Shown here in pieces: positions 7,701 to 14,612 of a DNA stretch of 23,817 bases (positions are counted from its first letter, which is position 1; every line of letters begins with the position of its first letter). A model generated the notes under the pieces. The model saw only the letters and a program-made list of their open reading frames with translations, made no database searches and was not told the DNA's origin. The position numbers and the translations under genes are program-made. Source of the stretch: Oscillospiraceae bacterium (GTDB lineage Bacteria; Bacillota; Clostridia; Oscillospirales; Oscillospiraceae); contig WRMX01000027.1 of assembly GCA_009776905.1 (NCBI GenBank), positions 1 to 23,817 of the forward strand, given 5' to 3'.

Positions 7701-8907
7701 TATCTTTGACTGCCTTGACAATATGGCGGAGATGTATCTCAACGCCAATTTGGAGTGGATGAAGACTGCCGGAGCTTGGTGCGATAACATGGCTGCCTAT
7801 CTGCAGGGGCGTTGGGGCATAGCCGGCGACGCAGCGGCTTTCCTGTTCAGGGCTAAAGCCCCGCTCAGGGTCTGGGCATGGAGCTTCGGGTACTGGGGCG
7901 ATTTGCTTGATCTTGGAAGAGCTCTTTATAATCTGGACTTCATATATTTCCTCAAAAATGTCTACAAAATCACCGGGATCGGCGGAATTTTACGGATTCT
8001 CGAGGTCACAGGCGTGATTGATATGGCGACTGTTGAGAAGCTGTTCACGGAAGGCCTGCCTGCGGCTGTCAATTACCTTGCTTCTTTGGCGGCAGGCGGG
8101 TTAAAGTGGACGGCTGACGAAATCGTAGACGGATTCTGGACTGTTTACGGATATTCCGCTGTTGCCGCAGGGGCTGTTGTTAAGGCAATGGAATATACTG
8201 TGGAAGAGATAGCGGGCGCATTCAAGTATGTATATAGCATGGGCGAATATGCGGCAGGCGAAGTGCTGAAAGCATTGAACTATACGACCGAAGCTGTCGC
8301 TTCAGCATTCAGATGGGTGTATGGGTGTTCCGCCGAATACGCAGGCCAGATGCTCAAACAGCTTGGCTATGTGGCGATTGGGGTCGCGACTGCATATAAG
8401 CAGGTATACGAATTCACCGAGCAGCAAGTAGGACAGGCACTTAGAGCTCTGGATTATGCGGCGGATCAGGTTGCCGAGGCGTTTAAGAGCGTGTATGGGT
8501 ATACGGCGGATGCTGCAGGGCAGATGCTGAGAGGATTGGGATATGCGGCAGACCAGATAGCATCTGCTTTCAACTTGGTATATAATATTGCCGGTGAAGC
8601 GGCCGCGAAGATGTTGCAAGGTCTTGGTTTCGCTGCAAACGAAATCGCCGGTGCTCTGAACACAGTGTATCATTTCAGCGCAGAAGCAGCCGCAACGGTG
8701 CTCGATGGACTGGGATATGCAGGCGATACCGTCGTGAACGCTGTGACGACGGCATACCAGTTTACCGAGGACACCGCGAAGGCGTTTGCAAAATACCTTG
8801 TGGAAGGTCTTGGGTATGCAAAAGATTTTGTCAATGATGCCTTAGGAGCCATAGGCGGCTTTTTCAGCAGCATAGGAGACTGGTTCTCGAGTTGGTGGCC
8901 GTTCTGA
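4753..8907 (+). CDS. Large secreted LRR / chitobiase-C-like / 29-residue helical-repeat protein
   Basis: 1384 residues; ATG 4753 follows a GGAG SD. Residues 1–33 are a signal peptide ending near ALGALAAE. Residues 115–150 form an LRR cap (FTDPNFLAAVKDVVNKY), followed by about six 21-residue LRRs (about 150–296, LDCSDNNLTQLDLSGLNEL). Residues 405–476 match the chitobiase C-terminal-like domain (IYYTTDGSVPT, YTGPFTL, ATLKAIAVKSG), a common wall- or carbohydrate-linked module without catalytic function. A beta-rich linker follows. Helical block 1 (about 604–804) and block 2 (1120–1384) share a repeat of 29 residues with the pattern A(E/D)xxAxAFxxVYxxxxxxAxxxLxxLGY. A hydrophobic, partly repetitive segment lies between them. 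The C-terminus ends in an aromatic cluster, DWFSSWWPF, with no LPxTG or S-layer motif. The gene is third in the sigma-factor cassette. Function is unknown; a surface adhesin or scaffold is the simplest guess. Confidence 0.9.
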   Translation: MKKAFKKLMAMVLAAIIIVAVIPTAALGALAAELNDDVTEPPEEYIDPEYVQELIEIINALAEEYEGNKEYYDDEVVIPESLMDPYFLQEVFTAVYEPAIATNAMAFEASDTEMDISEKFTDPNFLAAVKDVVNKYPDEPIYPSDVDFYEYLDVSGMEIASLDGIEYFASLCDLDCSDNNLTQLDLSGLNELLALDCSNNMISYLDLTGLAKLQLLDCTDNQMTMLFVWGLQDLRYINCANNKIESLRLEGLSSLESLDCTRNELNMLDISDLDGLQNLRCAYNKIADDIYYYGNLPKYYDCAPQLTDVLEQDGPKFTPAMSYTNEGDTGYTVTIQSVKGMEYSFDGEYFSDINYITGCTPGETVTGYIRYAAIPATAVEPAYAASIATSASTTPPLFRAKRPQATPEGQTFYGSIEISLSSDTNGASIYYTTDGSVPTTASKLYTGPFTLTASATLKAIAVKSGMVDSYVLTATFNRQTGEFSLDGKESATLMPDDSSGKKGLTNDTSFERDLIVEVVDGNSVSRIVPKDININKTQYVVKIPKIQPGASIRISIAGIPGEFDPLVIAEHVNNTNKTMNGSFHFVLEPNPVTRARQQNISGLDCKKLADVLLREFGLGAEYTAQVMAGEGFSAGDVAEMLRDAGFEAVRIARAMDVAYGLTSQETADMLFGLGIGVLDAAEAVADIYFKEKDDLLDILQIAEYSPANLAFAIKDYFEESLEDTARQLDRLGYNTEEIADLLIDTYDTDSRRIAVVFANELEYEANVIFDLLLTHYEESYEDALRYMNFAGFEIGELSLLLIDTLAAQQEPEPMMARFTAISPAIADIDISSDIINEGVTILIEAFPGGDRASGTGAEIVDALMGIFDIDIFAGTILDLLGADNYAEIFVVLLDLGINIAVDALTRGVSDIAALAVPIVRELINGLEKIGIKSDTVFGALTHEGLQVGLEFLELTANLMTDVFGVPKDYLVKWIVHGDFDPHDIFDCLDNMAEMYLNANLEWMKTAGAWCDNMAAYLQGRWGIAGDAAAFLFRAKAPLRVWAWSFGYWGDLLDLGRALYNLDFIYFLKNVYKITGIGGILRILEVTGVIDMATVEKLFTEGLPAAVNYLASLAAGGLKWTADEIVDGFWTVYGYSAVAAGAVVKAMEYTVEEIAGAFKYVYSMGEYAAGEVLKALNYTTEAVASAFRWVYGCSAEYAGQMLKQLGYVAIGVATAYKQVYEFTEQQVGQALRALDYAADQVAEAFKSVYGYTADAAGQMLRGLGYAADQIASAFNLVYNIAGEAAAKMLQGLGFAANEIAGALNTVYHFSAEAAATVLDGLGYAGDTVVNAVTTAYQFTEDTAKAFAKYLVEGLGYAKDFVNDALGAIGGFFSSIGDWFSSWWPF
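6562..7165 (+). repeat. 29-residue helical repeat block 1 (in CDS 4753–8907)
   Basis: About six degenerate units, mostly exactly 29 codons (87 bases), each two short helices ending in L-G-Y/F-like turns. Examples are units beginning SPANLAFAIKDYF and EANVIFDLLLTHY. One unit is 30 residues and one half-unit breaks the phase. They are more diverged than block 2, which suggests an older expansion. Confidence 0.7.
8110..8904 (+). repeat. 29-residue helical repeat block 2 (in CDS 4753–8907)
   Basis: Nine consecutive units cover residues 1120–1384: seven of exactly 29 residues, one of 33, and a final 29-residue unit that reaches the C-terminus. Unit starts include TADEIVDGFWTVYGY, AADQVAEAFKSVYGY, AADQIASAFNLVYNI and AANEIAGALNTVYHF. 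The conserved pattern is V/I-A-x-A-F-x-x-V-Y, then A-x-x-x-L-x-x-L-G-Y. Confidence 0.85.
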
Positions 8908-8922
8908 TGTACAGAAACTGAT

Positions 8923-8968
8923 CTCGCCAGACAGGAAACCTGCGAACTCATTGAGATTGGCGAGTTTT
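8923..8968 (+). other. Predicted three-way-junction RNA fold in the 3' region of the surface-protein gene
   Basis: Outer stem CTCGCCA (8923–8929) pairs with TGGCGAG (8958–8964). Inside it are CAGG-AAA-CCTG (8932–8942) and CTC-ATT-GAG (8947–8955), and TTTT follows at 8965–8968. It starts 15 bases after the surface-protein stop. It could be a first, weak terminator or an mRNA-stabilising 3' structure. Confidence 0.4.
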
Positions 8969-8976
8969 GTGGCAAA

Positions 8977-9005
8977 CGAAAACCTCCCTTTTGGGGAGGT
9001 TTTCG
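8977..9005. terminator. Bidirectional intrinsic terminator between converging genes
   Basis: CGAAAACCTCCC (8977–8988) pairs perfectly over 12 bases with GGGAGGTTTTCG (8994–9005) across a 5-base loop. The arms give A/T runs on both strands, so it can stop plus transcripts of the surface gene and minus transcripts of the hppA unit. Confidence 0.85.
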
Positions 9006-9022
9006 TATGGATATAGATATTT

Positions 9023-9211
9023 TTATCGTCTCGTGTCCTTGACGCGGACATCCCAGAGTATCGAGCCGTAGCGGTAATCGCTGCGACGCTCGAGTTCTCC
9101 ATGTTTTTCAAGATATTGCAGAACCTTTGTCGCGTCCTCCTGCGCAAAGTGGCCGCACAGCGTAGCGCAATCGGAGGCATAGCCGAACTCAGAATGACAA
9201 GGGTGCTTCAC
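9023..9211 (-). pseudogene. Small ORF or gene remnant downstream of hppA
   Basis: A 62-codon frame beginning with GTG 12 bases after the hppA stop and ending 17 bases before the terminator. No SD is visible before the GTG. The first 12 codons or so derive from a sequence containing two CTCAGAATGA copies (9189–9220 region), like the dispersed CATTCTGAG intergenic repeats known from many bacterial genomes. The last 36 residues or so (DATKVLQYLEKHGELERRSD, then YRYGSILWDVRVKD) look like a real protein tail, which I cannot assign. It may be the 3' end of a decayed gene, or a small hypothetical gene. Confidence 0.3.
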
Positions 9212-9223
9212 TCAGAATGAAGA

Positions 9224-11341
9224 TTACTTCAAGAGCATGGGGAGGAGCGCCGTTTTCATGATCAAGCTGGCGAAAACTATGGAAACCATTGACACGAGCT
9301 TGATAAGAATGTTTATCGACGGACCCGATGTGTCCTTGAACGGATCGCCCACCGTGTCGCCGACCACCGCCGCCTTATGCGCATCGGACCCTTTGCCGCC
9401 ATGCTGGCCCGATTCGATGAACTTCTTCGCGTTGTCCCACGCGCCGCCGGAGTTGGCCATCATGATGGCCAGAATGAAACCGGAAACCGTCAATCCGCAC
9501 AACAAGCCCGCGACCGCGTCGACGCCCAGCAAAACGCCGGTTAGAATGGGGGCGATGATTGCGGAGAGCGCCGGGACGATCATTTCCTTTTGCGCTGCGC
9601 GGGTGCATAATTCGACGCAGCGGTCATATTCGGGTTCGGCCGTTCCCTCCATGAGGCCTATGATTTCGCGGAATTGGCGGCGGACCTCAACAACGATGGA
9701 CTGCGCGGCGCGGCCGACGGCTTTCATCGTCATTGCGGAGAAGAGGAACGGAAGCATCGCTCCGAGGAAGAGCCCGGCCAGCAACGGCGGGTTTGTTATG
9801 TTCAAATTGAACTGATGCCCGGGATCGATCAAATACACTTCGTCAACGAAAGCGGCGATGAGAGCGAGCGCTGTCAGCGCTGCGGAGCCGATCGCGAAGC
9901 CTTTGCCGGTCGCGGCGGTGGTGTTGCCGAGCGAGTCGAGAGCATCCGTGCGTTGGCGCACTTCGGGGTCCAGCTTGCACATTTGGGCAATCCCACCCGC
10001 GTTGTCCGCGACAGGCCCGTATGCGTCCGTCGCAAGGGTGATCCCAAGCGTAGAAAGCATGCCGACGGCTGATATGCCGACGCCGTACAGACCCATATTG
10101 AAGTTGCTGAACCCTCCCGATGCGTAGAAGCTGATGAGCAGCGAGACGCAAACGATCACAACAGGGACGAATGTTGATTGCATGCCGAGCGAGACGCCGC
10201 CGATAATGACGGTCGCGGATCCGGTTTGCGTCGAATCTGACAGTTCCTTCGTCGGCTTATATATGTCAGATGTATAATACTCCGTAAATATGCCAATGAG
10301 AACGCCTGCGAGCAGGCCTGACAACACGGCGAAAAAGACGCCGATATGGTCCCAGCCGAGCACGAATCCAACAAGCGGAAGCGCGACGACGGCTGTCAGA
10401 ACAGCGGCAAAAACCGTCCCTCTGCGCAATGCGGACAGCAGCACTTTCTGATCGGTTTCTTCTCCGCTGCGGACAAGGAACGTGCCAATGACAGAGGCGA
10501 TGATGCCGATGGCGGCCATCGCCATGGGAATCACGACGCCGTTGAAGCCATACCCCGCAGCCACGGCGAGCGCGGCCGTCGCGATGATCGAGCCGACATA
10601 GGACTCATATAGGTCGGCGCCCATTCCGGCGACGTCGCCGACGTTGTCGCCGACATTGTCCGCGATGACTGCAGGGTTGCGCGGGTCGTCTTCCGGGATG
10701 CCCGCTTCAACCTTGCCGACAAGGTCCGCGCCGACATCAGCGGCCTTCGTGAATATGCCGCCGCCGACGCGCATAAAGAGCGCCATGGATGAAGCGCCCA
10801 TGCCGAATGTCAGCATAGCGTAAGTTATTTGCTCTACTTGCAGGGCCTCGGGCGACGAGGCATAGAACACAAATCTCAACAGGAAGAACCATATGGAAAT
10901 ATCGAGCAGCCCCAGGCCAACAACAGTGAACCCCATCACGCTGCCTGAACTGAAGGCGACGCGGAGGCCCCTGTTGAGGCCTTCGCTGGCTGCGTTTGCC
11001 GTGCGTGAATTTGCATATGTCGCGATCTTCATGCCGATGAAACCGGAGAGGCCGGAGAAAAAGCCCCCCGTTATGAACGCAAACGGTACAAACGGCGTCA
11101 GAAGGCCAAATGCGGCCATAATACCCAGAATGATCATCATGATCAGGAAAAATATCGATACTACGGCATATTGGCGCTTCAAGTATGTCCTGGCACCATT
11201 GCGTATCGCCATCGCGATAGCTTTCATCTTGTCGGTGCCTTCTGGGTAGCTCATAACATTGCGCGCTTGCTTCCAGACAAACAGCAATGCTATGATGGCG
11301 CATATTGGCGCCAAAAGGAAAAGGTATAATAACGATTCCAC
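9224..11341 (-). CDS. hppA: Membrane-bound ion-translocating pyrophosphatase
   Basis: 705 residues, the usual length for bacterial M-PPases. The enzyme hydrolyses pyrophosphate in the cytoplasm and pumps H+ or Na+ outward, with about 16 transmembrane helices. Visible signatures are DVGADLVGKVE (202–212, pyrophosphate/Mg site), the Asp-rich NVGDNVGDVAGMGADLYESY, with D243 and E246 at the positions of the ion gate, and a C-terminal Asp cluster near KAAVVGDTVGDPFKDTSGPS. The sequence GNTTAATGKGFAIGSA carries Ala where K+-independent enzymes have Lys, so this is the K+-dependent type; these include both Na+ and H+ pumps, which I cannot separate by eye. GTG 11341 is the start because GGAGG lies 8 bases upstream. 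It has its own promoter and leader inverted repeat. Such pumps help anaerobes save energy from biosynthetic pyrophosphate. Confidence 0.97.
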   Translation of the reverse strand: MESLLYLFLLAPICAIIALLFVWKQARNVMSYPEGTDKMKAIAMAIRNGARTYLKRQYAVVSIFFLIMMIILGIMAAFGLLTPFVPFAFITGGFFSGLSGFIGMKIATYANSRTANAASEGLNRGLRVAFSSGSVMGFTVVGLGLLDISIWFFLLRFVFYASSPEALQVEQITYAMLTFGMGASSMALFMRVGGGIFTKAADVGADLVGKVEAGIPEDDPRNPAVIADNVGDNVGDVAGMGADLYESYVGSIIATAALAVAAGYGFNGVVIPMAMAAIGIIASVIGTFLVRSGEETDQKVLLSALRRGTVFAAVLTAVVALPLVGFVLGWDHIGVFFAVLSGLLAGVLIGIFTEYYTSDIYKPTKELSDSTQTGSATVIIGGVSLGMQSTFVPVVIVCVSLLISFYASGGFSNFNMGLYGVGISAVGMLSTLGITLATDAYGPVADNAGGIAQMCKLDPEVRQRTDALDSLGNTTAATGKGFAIGSAALTALALIAAFVDEVYLIDPGHQFNLNITNPPLLAGLFLGAMLPFLFSAMTMKAVGRAAQSIVVEVRRQFREIIGLMEGTAEPEYDRCVELCTRAAQKEMIVPALSAIIAPILTGVLLGVDAVAGLLCGLTVSGFILAIMMANSGGAWDNAKKFIESGQHGGKGSDAHKAAVVGDTVGDPFKDTSGPSINILIKLVSMVSIVFASLIMKTALLPMLLK

Positions 11342-11373
11342 TTAATTGACCTCCAGATGTAAATGTGCATATG

Positions 11374-11393
11374 TACATTATCACCATAATGTA
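11374..11393 (-). promoter_or_regulatory. Perfect 8-bp inverted repeat in the hppA leader
   Basis: TACATTAT (11374–11381), CACC, ATAATGTA (11386–11393). It lies between the predicted transcription start (about 11406) and the hppA SD. This could be a repressor operator or an mRNA stem; no T run follows, so it is not a standard terminator. Confidence 0.55.
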
Positions 11394-11412
11394 AAAAAGT
11401 GATACAGTTGCG

Positions 11413-11441
11413 ATACTACACCTATCGCAATGAATTGTCAA
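11413..11441 (-). promoter_or_regulatory. hppA promoter
   Basis: On the minus strand a perfect TTGACA (11441–11436), 17-base spacer and TAGTAT (11418–11413). It predicts a start near 11406 and a leader of about 65 bases before the hppA GTG. Confidence 0.7.
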
Positions 11442-11481
11442 CCTGATAATCGCGCCGGTTTTTGTATTATGATACTTTTAG

Positions 11482-11522
11482 CTGACGTATTATGGTATTA
11501 TTCGATATAATATGGTATTATT
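11482..11522 (+). promoter_or_regulatory. Putative promoter of the C_GCAxxG_C_C gene, with direct repeat
   Basis: CTGACG (11482–11487), 18-base spacer and a perfect TATAAT (11506–11511) on the plus strand. The sequence TATGGTATTATT occurs twice, at 11491–11502 and 11511–11522, spaced 20 bases (about two helix turns) around the -10. It may be a regulator site or chance in AT-rich DNA. A small GTGGGGC-GGA-GCCTCAC hairpin follows in the leader. Confidence 0.5.
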
Positions 11523-11595
11523 ACCGGTGGGGCGGAGCCTCACGACATAATATCTCGTTATCACAATGCCATCAGACTTGAAAGGAACAATAACT

Positions 11596-12036
11596 ATGGC
11601 TATCAGGCAAAACAAAGTGGATGAAGCTATCGCGTGCTTTGACGAAAGGTTCAATTGCGCACAGGCGGTCTTGTCTACATATTGCGAGGAATTTGACATG
11701 GACAAGCAATTGGCCTTGAAGGTCGCCGGCGGCATGGGCGCCGGAATGGGAAGGTTGCAGGAGACATGCGGCGCCGTAACGGGCGCATACATGCTGATAG
11801 GATTGATGCATGGCAAGGATACGATCGGCGACGAGGCGGCAAAGGAGAAAACATACGCGTTGGTGCAGGAGTTTGCCAAGCGGTTTGTCGAAAGGAACGG
11901 GTCGACCGGTTGCCGCGAATTGATCGGCGTGGATTTAGTCAATGGGGACAAGCAGACCATTGCGGACCAGGTGGTTGCCGTGTGTCCGAAAATGATCAGG
12001 GACGCTGTCGAGATCATCGAGGAATTGCTGTTTTAA
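11596..12036 (+). CDS. C_GCAxxG_C_C family redox-type protein
   Basis: 146 residues. ATG 11596 is chosen because AAAGGAA lies just upstream; an in-frame ATG ten codons earlier has no SD. The family signature is clear: Cys in ERFNCAQAV, the Gly-rich GGMGAGMGRLQ followed by ETCGAVTGAYMLIGL, Cys in GSTGCRELIG, and a final VCPKMIRDA. These spaced cysteines may bind a metal or cluster, or act in redox. Members are widespread in anaerobes and often sit near oxidoreductases or transporters, but the function is not firmly established. The gene is divergent from hppA and followed 123 bases later by gdpP. Confidence 0.92.
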   Translation: MAIRQNKVDEAIACFDERFNCAQAVLSTYCEEFDMDKQLALKVAGGMGAGMGRLQETCGAVTGAYMLIGLMHGKDTIGDEAAKEKTYALVQEFAKRFVERNGSTGCRELIGVDLVNGDKQTIADQVVAVCPKMIRDAVEIIEELLF

Positions 12037-12059
12037 GTTGTGTATCAGGAAGTGAGCCG

Positions 12060-12117
12060 GATATCGCATGATATGCTTATATGTGCGAGATAAGCATCGC
12101 GTGATATGCGCGATATT
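12060..12117 (+). other. Long imperfect hairpin before gdpP
   Basis: Inner stem ATGCTTAT (12073–12080) pairs with ATAAGCAT (12090–12097); outer stem ATATCGC (12061–12067) pairs with GCGATAT (12110–12116), with an internal loop between them. There is no T run, so it is not a clear terminator. It could be a leader structure of the housekeeping run or a dispersed repeat. Confidence 0.45.
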
Positions 12118-12159
12118 GTGATTTGAGCGAGCCGGGAAATTTGCGGAAGGGGCGATGTC

Positions 12160-14127
12160 TTGAACAGGAAATTGCCAAGATTGTTTCAACCGAGCATGAG
12201 ATTATACTATCTTCTGCTGATAGTCTTTGCGGTGTCTACATTCTTCATAGGCAGGTATAGCCGCATTCTGGCTGCCGTTCAGGTCGGTGTCTTGATTATC
12301 CTTGCAATATATTCGCGCGTCGCTGCCAAAAACCGCACTAGAAAACTGCTTGATTATCTCGAATCGATGTCTGACGGGATGGACACAACGGTGCGTGATA
12401 CGCCCCTGCCCGTCGTGGTCTATAACACCGGGACGAATGAGATAATTTGGTCGAACGACAGGTTTATTTCCATTACGAACTCACGTGAGCAGTTCTTTGA
12501 CAGACGCGTTTCGGACGTCGTTCCGGGCTATACGGGCGATTGGCTGCTTGATGGGAAAAGCGAGTGTCCCGACATAATCCGCATCGGCGAACAGGAATAC
12601 AGGGTGTATGGGAGCATGGTGCGGTCGGATCGCGAATATATCGCTACCATTTATTTAATCGACGTGTCTGATTATTTGCGGATAAGCAGAGAATACCATG
12701 ACTCGCGGCTTATTTTTGCGATTATGTTGCTCGATAATTATGAAGAGCTGCTCAGAGGGATGAGCGAAAAGGATAAATCCACCATTTTGTCTAATTTAGA
12801 CGAAAAAATCAGCAATTGGGCGGGAGACAAAGGTGGGTATTTGTGCAAATACGACAGGGACAGGTATTTTTTCCTCTTTGAAGAAAGGCATTTGCAAAGT
12901 TTCATCGATGACAATTTCTCGCTGCTCGATACTGTCAGGGCTGAAACGGGAGCGGAGAACATGAGGGCGACGATGAGCATCGGCATCGGAAAAGATGGCG
13001 CGACTCCGCAGGAGAATTACCGTTTTGCGAGCTTGGCCGCGGAGATGGCGCTGAGCAGAGGCGGCGACCAGGCTGTCATCAGGAATATGTACGGCTTTGA
13101 GTTTTTTGGCGGTCATTCGCCTCAGACGGAAAAACGCACGAGGGTCAAATCGCGGGTCATGGCAAGCGCATTTGGGGAACTGCTTGCCGATGCTTCCACT
13201 GTATATATCATGGGCCACAAGTCTGCTGATTATGATTCCATCGGTTCGGCGATCGGAGTGTGTTGCATTGCCCGTGCGAAGGGAAAGGTCGCACGTATTG
13301 TGACAGATTCCGATAACAGCATCGCGCATAAACTGATCGAATATGTCACGCAACTTTCGGAGTATCGCGGGGTGTTCATTACGGAACAGGATGCGGTTTT
13401 GGAGGCGGACAACAAGAGCTTGCTGGTGATCGTCGATACCAACAGGCCGGATTTGGCCGTGTCGCAGACGTTGTTGCTATCCTGTTCAAAGATTGCAGTC
13501 ATCGACCATCACAGGCGCGCTGCTGATTATATCGACAATGCGGTGTTGAATTTTCACGAGACATCGGCTTCTTCGACCTGTGAGCTTGTCGCGGAGTTGA
13601 TGCAGTATCTGACAGATCGGAAGGATGTTTTGCGCGAGGAAGCGGGAGCGCTCCTTGTGGGAATCATGCTCGATACCAAAGGCTTTTCGATCAACATCGG
13701 CGCAGCTACCTTTGATGCTGCCGCATTCCTGCGGAGGGCGGGCGCCGATGCGGTCGCTGTGAAGCGGATCATGCAGTCTGATATTAATGTTGCTACCGCG
13801 CGGTACGAGATAATGCGGTGCGCGGAGATATATAGGGATGGCGTCGCGCTTGCGGCCAGCGAGGAAACGATGAGCAGGGTGAGCGTCGCGCAGGCGGCCG
13901 ACGGGCTGCTGGACATCAATGGGGTGCACACATCATTTGCGGCATCGCGTGATGGCGATGATGTTTTCGTTTCCGGCAGGAGCCTCGGCGGGATCAACGT
14001 TCAGGTCGTGCTGGAGAAGCTCGGGGGCGGCGGCAGCCAATCGGTGGCCGGTTTGCGCGTGCGTTCGACGAGCATCGAGAAGGTCATGGCGGATTTAAAA
14101 AAGGCAATCGACGAGGCTATGGGTTGA
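12160..14127 (+). CDS. gdpP: c-di-AMP phosphodiesterase, GdpP/YybT type
   Basis: 655 residues, the normal GdpP length. TTG 12160 is the start; GGAAGGGG lies upstream and the residues run directly into the first membrane helix. Two N-terminal transmembrane helices (about 13–53) are followed by a PAS-like domain (about 75–170) and a degenerate GGDEF domain (about 175–310, with YDRDRYFFLF in place of the GGDEF motif). The DHH domain shows GHKSADYDSIGSAIG (near 351), DTNRPD, DHH at 449–451 and GIMLDTKGF; a DHHA1 domain ends in GGGGSQSVAGLRV. The enzyme cleaves cyclic di-AMP to pApA at the membrane and so influences osmotic and wall homeostasis. It lies 28 bases before rplI; gdpP–rplI–dnaB is the usual Bacillota order. 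Confidence 0.96.
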   Translation: MNRKLPRLFQPSMRLYYLLLIVFAVSTFFIGRYSRILAAVQVGVLIILAIYSRVAAKNRTRKLLDYLESMSDGMDTTVRDTPLPVVVYNTGTNEIIWSNDRFISITNSREQFFDRRVSDVVPGYTGDWLLDGKSECPDIIRIGEQEYRVYGSMVRSDREYIATIYLIDVSDYLRISREYHDSRLIFAIMLLDNYEELLRGMSEKDKSTILSNLDEKISNWAGDKGGYLCKYDRDRYFFLFEERHLQSFIDDNFSLLDTVRAETGAENMRATMSIGIGKDGATPQENYRFASLAAEMALSRGGDQAVIRNMYGFEFFGGHSPQTEKRTRVKSRVMASAFGELLADASTVYIMGHKSADYDSIGSAIGVCCIARAKGKVARIVTDSDNSIAHKLIEYVTQLSEYRGVFITEQDAVLEADNKSLLVIVDTNRPDLAVSQTLLLSCSKIAVIDHHRRAADYIDNAVLNFHETSASSTCELVAELMQYLTDRKDVLREEAGALLVGIMLDTKGFSINIGAATFDAAAFLRRAGADAVAVKRIMQSDINVATARYEIMRCAEIYRDGVALAASEETMSRVSVAQAADGLLDINGVHTSFAASRDGDDVFVSGRSLGGINVQVVLEKLGGGGSQSVAGLRVRSTSIEKVMADLKKAIDEAMG

Positions 14128-14155
14128 TATCATATAGAAAGGAATAACCGTTGTT

Positions 14156-14605
14156 ATGAAAGTGATTTTGCAACAGGATGTGAAAGACCAGGGCAAGAAG
14201 GGGCAGCTCATAGAGGTGTCCGACGGATATGCTCGCAACTATCTGCTGCCCAGAAAGCTGGCAATAGCGGCCAACCAGGAAAACCTTACGGTGATGAAGC
14301 AGCAGGAAAAGGCGAAGCAGAGGAAGATGGAAGCGGACAAAGCTGCTGCTCTTGAAACCGCAGAAAGGCTGAGCGAGGTGATGGTGAAAATCACCGCAAA
14401 GTCCGGGGGCGCGGGCGGGAAACTTTTCGGAGCGGTCACTTCAAAGGAGATTTCCGAGGCGTTAATGGAGCAGTTTGGCATCGAGATCGAGAAGCAGAAA
14501 ATCGTCCAGGACGAGCATATCAAGACTTTTGGGTCATATGAGATCAAGTGTAAGCTTGGGTTTGAAATACATGGGACTATCAACGTTTTAGTCATTGAGG
14601 GATAA
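14156..14605 (+). CDS. rplI: Large-subunit ribosomal protein bL9
   Basis: 149 residues, full length. The N-terminal domain carries the L9 signature (MKVILQQDVKDQGKKGQLIE, then VSDGYARNYLLPRKLA), followed by a long lysine/glutamate-rich connecting helix (about 40–75) and the C-terminal domain with SGGAGGKLFGAVTSKEI and a final HGTINVLVIEG. It binds 23S rRNA at the base of the L1 stalk. An AAGGA SD is present, though about 12 bases from the ATG. dnaB starts 7 bases after its stop, so the two are co-transcribed. Confidence 0.98.
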   Translation: MKVILQQDVKDQGKKGQLIEVSDGYARNYLLPRKLAIAANQENLTVMKQQEKAKQRKMEADKAAALETAERLSEVMVKITAKSGGAGGKLFGAVTSKEISEALMEQFGIEIEKQKIVQDEHIKTFGSYEIKCKLGFEIHGTINVLVIEG

Positions 14606-14612
14606 TAACGAT

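Noticed and set aside
10737..11441. A 234-codon minus-strand ORF at the 5' end of hppA
   Set aside because: It is an out-of-frame shadow of hppA, rich in Arg/His, and resembles no protein family.
12060..12160. c-di-AMP (ydaO) riboswitch upstream of gdpP
   Set aside because: The interval is too short and only a simple hairpin is visible, without the larger fold expected.
14595..14612. TTG 14595 as the dnaB start
   Set aside because: It overlaps the end of rplI and has no SD; ATG 14613 has GAGGG upstream and fits the family N-terminus.
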